DNA of 28,274 bases from Tardiphaga sp. (GTDB lineage: Bacteria; Pseudomonadota; Alphaproteobacteria; Rhizobiales; Xanthobacteraceae): assembly GCA_014377915.1 (NCBI GenBank), contig JACMOT010000607.1, positions 1 to 28,274 of the forward strand, given 5' to 3'. Position numbers and translations under genes: made by a program. Below are positions 22,965 to 28,274 of this stretch, one piece after another (the stretch's first letter is position 1; every line of letters starts with the position of its first letter). The notes under the pieces were generated by a model that had not been told where the DNA came from, did no database searches, and saw nothing but the letters and a program-made list of their open reading frames with translations.

Positions 22965-23873
22965 CTAGGCGACGGCGGGAGGCCTGGAACCCTTGAAATG
23001 CTGAAGGCCGGCCTGAATTTCAGACAGCGGCGTGGTGTTGAACGACTGGATGCACAGCGCGACCTGCCGGGACGATGAGGTGTCCAGCATTTCCGCGATG
23101 TCGCTGCTGCAAATGGTGTCGGAATCCCAGTGCGTGCGGCACAGGCTATCCATCAGCATCGTGGTTCGTGCGCACAACTCGTCGTCACCGGTGACGAAAT
23201 TTCCATAGAGCATGTATTCGGAAAAATCATGTTCGCGGCACAGCGCCTCGGCCCAGTCGCATCCCACTGTCGTCTCGATCCGCGAGATCATCGCCTGAAC
23301 GGTTGGCTTGTCCCAGATGATGATCTGGTCGATGAAGTCATCGGCCGGGAACGTCGGCCGCGGCAGGCCGAGTAGCCGCCGCGCTGCCTGCACCCAGATC
23401 ATGTGGCTCGGCACGTGATGGTCGGCGCCGTTGCGATCGACGCGCAGCACCGGCGCGTGCGGGGGCGCAAACATCGAGACATCGAATTCACGAAAGAAGA
23501 TGTTGTCCGAATCGATCAGGCAGAAGCGGTCCTCCGGCAGCGACGCGGCGGCCCTGATCTTGACCAGTTGCTGGGTATGCCAGCCGCTGACGGGCCTGGC
23601 CCGGAACGACCACCAGTATCGTCGCTTGCGCCAGCGGATCAGCGGCAGTTCGTGCAGCCAGCTCGGCAGCAGCTCCGACGCCCGCATGACGACGCGGCGC
23701 CCGGCATGAAACTTTTCGAACAGCTCGAAATCTTCGTCGTGGACAATGACGTAATGTTTTTCGAAGCCCGTGACGTACTTATCGACGCTTTCAAACAGCA
23801 GCGTGGAGCGCTCATAGTCCCCACGGTAGCTGGGCGTAATGAGGGAGACCGTGCCTTGGCTGCGCGCGTTCAT
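22965..23873 (-). CDS. DUF6492 glycosyltransferase-like protein
   Basis: A 302-aa cytoplasmic protein starting MNARSQGTVSLITPSYRGDY, with the GT-A-like first strand VSLITPSYRGD, and a DSD motif in RFCLIDSDNIFFREF near residue 125 that fits metal-nucleotide binding. The central region WHTQQLVKIRAAASLPEDRF is the conserved DUF6492 core. Members are found in polysaccharide and lipooligosaccharide clusters and are thought to be sugar transferases, though a reaction has not been shown to my knowledge. The opening has no strong ribosome site (TTAAG upstream). It leads the minus-strand series flippase-oxygenase-FemAB, and its start is divergent from the GT4 gene with 283 bases between. A TTGACA at 23984 lies there but has no clear matching -10. 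Confidence 0.8.
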   Translation of the reverse strand: MNARSQGTVSLITPSYRGDYERSTLLFESVDKYVTGFEKHYVIVHDEDFELFEKFHAGRRVVMRASELLPSWLHELPLIRWRKRRYWWSFRARPVSGWHTQQLVKIRAAASLPEDRFCLIDSDNIFFREFDVSMFAPPHAPVLRVDRNGADHHVPSHMIWVQAARRLLGLPRPTFPADDFIDQIIIWDKPTVQAMISRIETTVGCDWAEALCREHDFSEYMLYGNFVTGDDELCARTTMLMDSLCRTHWDSDTICSSDIAEMLDTSSSRQVALCIQSFNTTPLSEIQAGLQHFKGSRPPAVA

Positions 23874-24156
23874 GGTTTTCTTAACTGATCTCTGCCACTG
23901 AATGATATCCGGGAAGCCTGTTTGGAGCCGTGACGTAGTTTTTTATTCTCTGCGTGACGCGGCAGTCGCGGGACTTTACTTGCTTGACAGCGTAGCCGTT
24001 TCGGACCGGTTTCATTTTCTCAGGATTCCCGTCAGTCACGGCCAGGAATAGGTACCATGGTTAAAGCTCGCTTATCGCGGCCGGCGGTCGTGCGACGGCG
24101 TCGTCGTCTGGTCGGAATGGGTAGAACACGAAGCGGGGCTGGGCGGAAGTAACTGG

Positions 24157-25341
24157 ATGCAAAATCACCACATCTTGGCCGCGCCCGACGGCTCGCCTCC
24201 CGTGCCACGAACGGCAACCTCCCCCATGCCACCGGTCGATGTCGAGGCTCCCGGTCGGATGATGCACGATCAGATCGTATTTCTCGGGGCTGGACCCGAA
24301 ATGCAATGCGGCGTGGGGCATTTCACGCAACGGCTGGCGCAGGCGATGGAACGGGCGACGCCGGGCCGTTGCGTCGAATTCCCCCTTACGCGCAGTGAAG
24401 GCAGCCTCCCGGCGCTCTGGAAGCTGGTCGGCTGTGCCGGAACGGTGGTCTGCAATTTTCCGATCGTTGCCTGGAAACGCGTGATCCTGCGCCCGCTGCT
24501 GGCGCTGGCGATGGCGCGGCTGCGCGGCCGGCGGGTGGTCGTCATCCAGCACGAGTGGAGCTCGCTGAACTGGATGCGCCGGCTGACCTATCTGCCGGCG
24601 CTGCTACTCGCCGATTCCATTCTCATGTTCTCGCCCCTGGTTAAGCGGCAGCTCGCGGATGGCCCGATGATCGGATGGCTCGCAAAGCGGTGTGTGCTGG
24701 TGCCCTTGCCACCCAACATTGAAGCGCCGCAAGCGAGCGCGGATTCGCCGTTGCGCCAGCGCCTGATCGAGGCGCGGCGCGACGGTCGTCTGGTGATCGG
24801 CCATTTCGGCTCGATCTATCCCGGCAAACAGCCCGAAGCCCTGCTCGAAATCGGGGCGATCCTCAAACAGCGCGGGCGGCGACCGCTGCTGGTCTATATC
24901 GGCTCGTTCATCCGCGGCGTCGATCGCGCGGAGGAAGCGTTTCATGCGCGGGTGGCGCGGCTTGATCTGGCCGACGACGTCATCGTCAGTGGCTTCGTCG
25001 CTTCGGAATCGGAACTGTTCGGGCTGTTCGAGCCGATCCAGGCGTTCTGCTACCAACTCGACGAAGGCCTCACGGCGCGGCGCGCCAGCATCATGGCCGG
25101 CGCGCAGTCCGGCAGGCCGATCATCGTCACCGCGGCGGTCGATGCCGACGAATTTGCACATCATCCGCGCCTGCAGGCCTTGATCGGCAGTGGCGCGATC
25201 GTGACGGTGCCGGGTGGATCCAGATACGAGGCCTATGCCGATGCCGTCGAGGCGGCGCTGGGCCGCCGGTTCGAACCGCCGCCCTTCGATTTCGAGGGTT
25301 GGTGGAGCGACACCGTGCGCGCCGTCGCCGCCGAATTATAG
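24157..25341 (+). CDS. GT4-family glycosyltransferase
   Basis: A 394-aa glycosyltransferase with GGAAG seven bases before the ATG at 24157. The conserved part begins near MMHDQIVFLGAGPEMQCGVG, so the first 34 residues (Pro-rich) may be an extension or the gene may start at 24259. The fold is GT-B: an N-terminal Rossmann half with VVCNFPIVAW and VVIQHEWSSLNW, and a C-terminal half with HFGSIYPGKQPEALLEIGAI, LLVYIGSF, VIVSGFVASESELFGLFEPI and the EGLTARRASIMAGAQSGRP segment, a variant of the GT4 donor-binding motif. It would add a sugar to the growing glycan in the cytoplasm. The donor sugar is unknown. The gene converges on the O-antigen ligase gene with 16 bases between and no terminator. Confidence 0.9.
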   Translation: MQNHHILAAPDGSPPVPRTATSPMPPVDVEAPGRMMHDQIVFLGAGPEMQCGVGHFTQRLAQAMERATPGRCVEFPLTRSEGSLPALWKLVGCAGTVVCNFPIVAWKRVILRPLLALAMARLRGRRVVVIQHEWSSLNWMRRLTYLPALLLADSILMFSPLVKRQLADGPMIGWLAKRCVLVPLPPNIEAPQASADSPLRQRLIEARRDGRLVIGHFGSIYPGKQPEALLEIGAILKQRGRRPLLVYIGSFIRGVDRAEEAFHARVARLDLADDVIVSGFVASESELFGLFEPIQAFCYQLDEGLTARRASIMAGAQSGRPIIVTAAVDADEFAHHPRLQALIGSGAIVTVPGGSRYEAYADAVEAALGRRFEPPPFDFEGWWSDTVRAVAAEL

Positions 25342-25357
25342 ACGGGCGAAAACCAGG

Positions 25358-26710
25358 CTAGGCCCTGACGCGGAAGCGGGACATGAAGTGCAGCCCCGCC
25401 ACGGCGATCACGAACATGAACCAGGTCGGGTTCTGGCGGTCGAGCAGGAAGGTTTCCATGGTCGACAAATAGATGCCGAATAGCCAGATCGTCAGAAAAA
25501 AACGGGCCAGCCTCAGATCGCCGCCGCGCGCCTGGATGGTGTGGAAGTTGCGCAGCGGGCTGATCACCAGAATCAGCAAGGCGAGGATTAGGCCGGGCAG
25601 CCCGATGGTAAGCGCGAGTTCGAGATAGCCATTATGGCTGTGCGAAGCGTCGAACGCCCATTCCGAGCCGGCCTCGATGGTCGTCCGGTTGGCGGGATAG
25701 TCCCAGAATGCCGCATAGCCGTAGCCCTTGACCGGATTCTGGCTGAAGCCGGCGAGGGCGAATTCCCAGATCCCGGTGCGGCCGGTGAAGGTGACGTCGA
25801 ACGGCAGCATTTTGGTGATGCCGGCGAGCGTGTCGCTGACGACGCTGCCGACGCTCACCAGGTTGAAGGCGATCACCGGCAGCAGGCAGAGAACATAGTT
25901 GAGCAACCGGTTCCGCGAGCGCGAAACGATCGCCGCCAGTAGCAGGATGATCAGGCACAGCGCCGAAGCACTCTTGCCTCCGGAATTGAAAAGAAACACG
26001 GCCGAGGCAATGGCGATCGCTGCGCCGGCGACCAGCGTGCGGCCACGCATCAGATACAGGCCGAGATAGAACAGGATCACCATCGTCGGCGCAGCGAGGT
26101 TCTTGTGGCCGAACGATCCGCGCCAGTCGCCGGCCAGTTGCGGTTCGACCGTATCCAGCGCGCCGTGGATCGACAGGTTCGGAACCAGCACCAGCCCGAG
26201 ATAGCACAGCGCCAGCAGGCTACCCGCCGCCGCCGCCAGGCAGAGGTCGAGTTGCGCGCGCGACGAGGGCAGCAGCGGGACCATCACCGCCAGAGAAGTG
26301 GCGCACATGGTCAGCACGAAGCGCTGCAGCGACACCGAAGGTTGTTGCGACAGCGCAATGTTGATTGCCATCCAGCAGCAGAAGGCGATCGTCACCGGCG
26401 TACACAGCGAGCGTAGTGCCGGCCAATTGTCCGTCGCGGACAGTAGCACCGCCAGTCCGGCGAGCCCGGCAAAGGCCAGGTAGGTCATCGCCAGTTGCCC
26501 GGTTGCGATGCTCTTCAGGTCCGGGTTCTGCAGGTTCGGGAAGGGCGAAAACGTGATCCAAACCAGCAGCAAGGCGCCGACCACCGTCAGCGATTTCATC
26601 GCCTCGACGACGTCGATGCCGCCCACGATCGCCCGTGCGCGCCGTACCCGCAGTTGCCGCAGGTCGCTGGCCGTTGGCAGCGGTGCGTAGGGCGGCCCGG
26701 AGATGGTCAT
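25358..26710 (-). CDS. O-antigen ligase/Wzy-type polymerase
   Basis: The frame opens at 26782, but I place the start at MTISGPPYAPLPTA (26710, 450 aa), because the longer frame runs into the upstream GT2 gene; the ribosome site is weak. The protein has about ten to twelve membrane spans and the large periplasmic loop of the Wzy_C/WaaL family. Visible landmarks are WRGSFGHKNLAAP, the LFNSGGKSASA loop and DASHSHNGYLELALTIGLPG, where His-Asn-Gly-Tyr is the conserved catalytic neighbourhood. It would either polymerise repeat units or attach the chain to a lipid, on the periplasmic face. It follows the GT2 gene by seven bases on the same strand, suggesting one transcript, and completes a Wzx/Wzy-type set with the flippase. 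Confidence 0.9.
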   Translation of the reverse strand: MTISGPPYAPLPTASDLRQLRVRRARAIVGGIDVVEAMKSLTVVGALLLVWITFSPFPNLQNPDLKSIATGQLAMTYLAFAGLAGLAVLLSATDNWPALRSLCTPVTIAFCCWMAINIALSQQPSVSLQRFVLTMCATSLAVMVPLLPSSRAQLDLCLAAAAGSLLALCYLGLVLVPNLSIHGALDTVEPQLAGDWRGSFGHKNLAAPTMVILFYLGLYLMRGRTLVAGAAIAIASAVFLFNSGGKSASALCLIILLLAAIVSRSRNRLLNYVLCLLPVIAFNLVSVGSVVSDTLAGITKMLPFDVTFTGRTGIWEFALAGFSQNPVKGYGYAAFWDYPANRTTIEAGSEWAFDASHSHNGYLELALTIGLPGLILALLILVISPLRNFHTIQARGGDLRLARFFLTIWLFGIYLSTMETFLLDRQNPTWFMFVIAVAGLHFMSRFRVRA

Positions 26711-26717
26711 GACCGAT

Positions 26718-27719
26718 TCATACCGGTTTTGCCTTGTCCTTGTACGGCTGCGGTTCGATGCCGACGGCGGCCAGCACGCCACCGATCGCCACCACGATCG
26801 GATGCAGCGCGATCAGCAGCTGGCGTTCCCGGACGGCAAGCCCGGCGGCGCGCCACAGTGAGAGGGGCAGTATTGCAAGGGTCCGGACCAGCAGCCTGGC
26901 GCGCGACACCGGCGATGCCGCGATCAGCGCGCGGATCCGGTAATTGATCGCGCCGATCCGCAAGCCGCGCGCCGCCAGCCAGCGCGGATGGGTCCGGGCC
27001 TCCGGCACGGTCTCCTCGATCACGGCTTCCGCGACCCAGTAGAACGTCATGCCCGCGCGCTGGCAACGCGTGAAGAAGTCAGTGTCGCCGCCGCCGAGAA
27101 AGTTGAAGCGGATGTCGAAGCGTGGATTTGCCAGCGCTGTGAAAACGCGACGAACCATCAGGCAATTGCCGCTGCCATAGATGATCGGCACGGGACCGCT
27201 GCGGTCATAGGCCGGACGGAACGCCGGGTGATGCGCCAGGGCCTGCTTGGTGGGGTCATCGAAACGCGGAAACACCGGCCCGCCGACCACTTCGGCGCCG
27301 CTGTCGAGCGCGGCTTCCACCATCAGGTGCAGCCACTGTGGAAAGGCGATCTCGTCGTCGTCGATCATCATCAGCATCGTCGCCGTCGGGAAGTATCGCA
27401 GCGCCGTCTCGAACGCCGCGTTGATGGCGTGGCAATTGCCCTGCTGTGGCTCGACCAGGCAGACGCCCGGAAGGCCGGAGCGTTCCAGGAAGCCAACCGC
27501 CTCGACGACGCTCTCTCGCTTGCCGGAATCATTATCCACGATCACCACGGCGAAGCGGTGTGAGGTCTGTTGCGCCGCGAGCGAGTCCAGCGTCAGGCGC
27601 AGATGCTGCGGCCGCCGGAAACTCGGGACGCAAACCACGATCTCTACCGAAGATGTGCCGGCATGAGAAACATAAATGATGTCGCGTATCGTGGTCATCG
27701 CCGGATAGCCCTTGATCAT
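26718..27719 (-). CDS. GT2-family glycosyltransferase
   Basis: A protein of about 333 aa. I favour the start MIKGYPAMTTIRD (27719); the frame extends to 27770, and MTTIRD at 27698 is a further option. The GT-A core is clear: VEIVVCVPSFRRPQHLRLTL (first strand and nucleotide site), VVIVDNDSGKRE, then MIDDDEIAFPQW, which supplies the DxD metal site, and a GSGNCLMVRR strand followed by FNFLGGGDTDFFTRCQ with the likely catalytic Asp. A C-terminal amphipathic/hydrophobic region near residues 270-320 may anchor it to the membrane. GT2 enzymes build or elongate surface glycans. The gene precedes the O-antigen ligase gene by seven bases and is divergent from the deacetylase gene; the region between holds a palindrome. 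Confidence 0.9.
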   Translation of the reverse strand: MIKGYPAMTTIRDIIYVSHAGTSSVEIVVCVPSFRRPQHLRLTLDSLAAQQTSHRFAVVIVDNDSGKRESVVEAVGFLERSGLPGVCLVEPQQGNCHAINAAFETALRYFPTATMLMMIDDDEIAFPQWLHLMVEAALDSGAEVVGGPVFPRFDDPTKQALAHHPAFRPAYDRSGPVPIIYGSGNCLMVRRVFTALANPRFDIRFNFLGGGDTDFFTRCQRAGMTFYWVAEAVIEETVPEARTHPRWLAARGLRIGAINYRIRALIAASPVSRARLLVRTLAILPLSLWRAAGLAVRERQLLIALHPIVVAIGGVLAAVGIEPQPYKDKAKPV

Positions 27720-27924
27720 CGCGCTTTCGGTTGCGGTGCGATGGCACTTCGGCGTTTGGATGCGGACCACATCACGGACCCCGTTCGGTGGAGCAATGTA
27801 TTGCGGGCATCATCGTCGGAGTTCGAGGGTGGATGGTACCGGCTCAAGTTTACGACACGGTTTTTGACGGAACGCGAGCCCCGAATTGCCGCGACGGTCG
27901 TTTTGTATGGTGAACAACCCATTA

Positions 27925-27952
27925 ACTACCTTAAGAAAGTAGTACAATTGTA
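27925..27952. promoter_or_regulatory. AT-rich inverted repeats upstream of the deacetylase gene
   Basis: ACTAC-N9-GTAGT (27925-27943) is followed at once by the perfect 10-base palindrome TACAATTGTA (27943-27952). They lie in the AT-rich divergent region between the GT2 (-) and deacetylase (+) genes, about 55-80 bases before the deacetylase ATG. That is a good place for an operator or promoter core. No known regulator site is recognised. Confidence 0.35.
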
Positions 27953-28006
27953 TGTTCGGCGGTAAAGGATTGGTGTAGCGTGCGTTAAATACCTATTGAG
28001 GCGGAC

Positions 28007-28274
28007 ATGCCCACCACCAGCGCTCCCCGCCTTTGGCCGAGTTCCGTGCGATTGCTCGCCAAGGCCCGGATCGCGCATAGGCTTGCGATGCACGTCCCCG
28101 TAAAACATTTTTATCTGAAAGCCGAGCGGCCACTCGTCAGCTTCACGTTCGATGATATTCCGGACAGCGCCGCGACGACCGGGGCGGGCATCCTGGCCGA
28201 GAAAGGCGTGCATGGCACATTCTATGTGTCCGGCAATCTTGTCGGTTCGCTCTCGCCGCAATGGCAGCATGCCA
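28007..28274 (+). CDS. Polysaccharide deacetylase (NodB-homology), 3' part beyond the window
   Basis: The first 89 codons of a plus-strand gene, with GAGG five bases before the ATG at 28007. The protein begins MPTTSAPRLWPSSVRLLAKA; the catalytic fold starts at PLVSFTFDDIPDSAATTGAG. FDD is the conserved first motif of the NodB family and places the catalytic Asp and metal Asp side by side. ILAEKGVHGTFYVSGNLVG is the next strand-helix unit. It lacks an obvious signal peptide, so it may act in the cytoplasm or be membrane associated. NodB-family enzymes remove N- or O-acetyl groups from sugars and would expose amines on the glycan that an acyl- or aminoacyltransferase could use. A related deacetylase is a usual member of exosortase A loci. 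Truncated only by the end of the sequence. Confidence 0.88.
   Translation, partial: MPTTSAPRLWPSSVRLLAKARIAHRLAMHVPVKHFYLKAERPLVSFTFDDIPDSAATTGAGILAEKGVHGTFYVSGNLVGSLSPQWQHA

Noticed and set aside
22355..22996. 213-aa plus-strand frame opposite the flippase gene
   Set aside because: Low-complexity Gln/Gly/Asp composition typical of antisense to a membrane protein; no ribosome site or motif.
1..28274. CRISPR array, tRNA or rRNA genes, insertion sequences
   Set aside because: Reading both strands I saw no regularly spaced direct repeats, no tRNA-like cloverleaf with CCA or rRNA core sequence, and no transposase frame.

Overview
The window looks like chromosomal DNA of a GC-rich alphaproteobacterium of the Bradyrhizobium/Rhodopseudomonas group (Nitrobacteraceae). 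The case rests on codon use with C or G in most third positions, a small outer-membrane barrel of the type abundant in Bradyrhizobium (MKKILLASVAL signal, AADLAARPY mature start), DUF4174 and Crp/Fnr proteins typical of that group, and a long GC-rich palindromic intergenic repeat. This is inference from sequence character, not a database match.

Left part (1-6700) is a looser accessory region of regulators and small proteins. The minus strand enters with two overlapping small genes at the left edge. Then come a 123-aa envelope-like hypothetical (+) and a 65-aa membrane peptide (-). A two-component pair follows, with a dCache-PAS-HisKA_3 histidine kinase overlapping a NarL/FixJ response regulator by an ATGA. 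It is divergent from a Crp/Fnr-family regulator, and a near-perfect palindrome lies in the shared promoter region. A zinc-ribbon/membrane-tail small protein follows. Several stretches here (218-727, 1487-1869, 6199-6677) hold no convincing gene.

Middle part (6678-15069) has housekeeping and envelope genes: a large MscS-type mechanosensitive channel (+), a membrane-bound PAS-GGDEF-EAL protein (-), a secreted DUF4174 protein (-), a divergent outer-membrane beta-barrel (+) with a strong terminator, a small hypothetical (-), a 129-bp imperfect palindromic repeat, and a gamma-glutamyltransferase-family protein (-).

Right part (15244 to the end) is a cell-surface polysaccharide locus and the most interesting section. 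A tight plus-strand operon encodes a GNAT-like acyltransferase, an acyl carrier protein, an AMP-forming acyl ligase and a PLP decarboxylase. The last two are of the kind otherwise known from exosortase A/PEP-CTERM loci. It converges, with a 23-bp gene overlap, on a minus-strand series: DUF6492 glycosyltransferase-like protein, Wzx-type flippase, JmjC/cupin-like oxygenase, FemAB/CelD-type acyltransferase. Beyond it lie a GT4 glycosyltransferase (+), an O-antigen ligase/polymerase and a GT2 glycosyltransferase (-), and the first 89 codons of a polysaccharide deacetylase (+) cut by the window edge. No exosortase or PEP-CTERM substrate is seen. The working model, an inference, is that an acid is adenylated, loaded on the carrier protein, decarboxylated while tethered, and transferred by one of the two acyltransferases onto a surface glycan that the other genes assemble, flip, polymerise and deacetylate.
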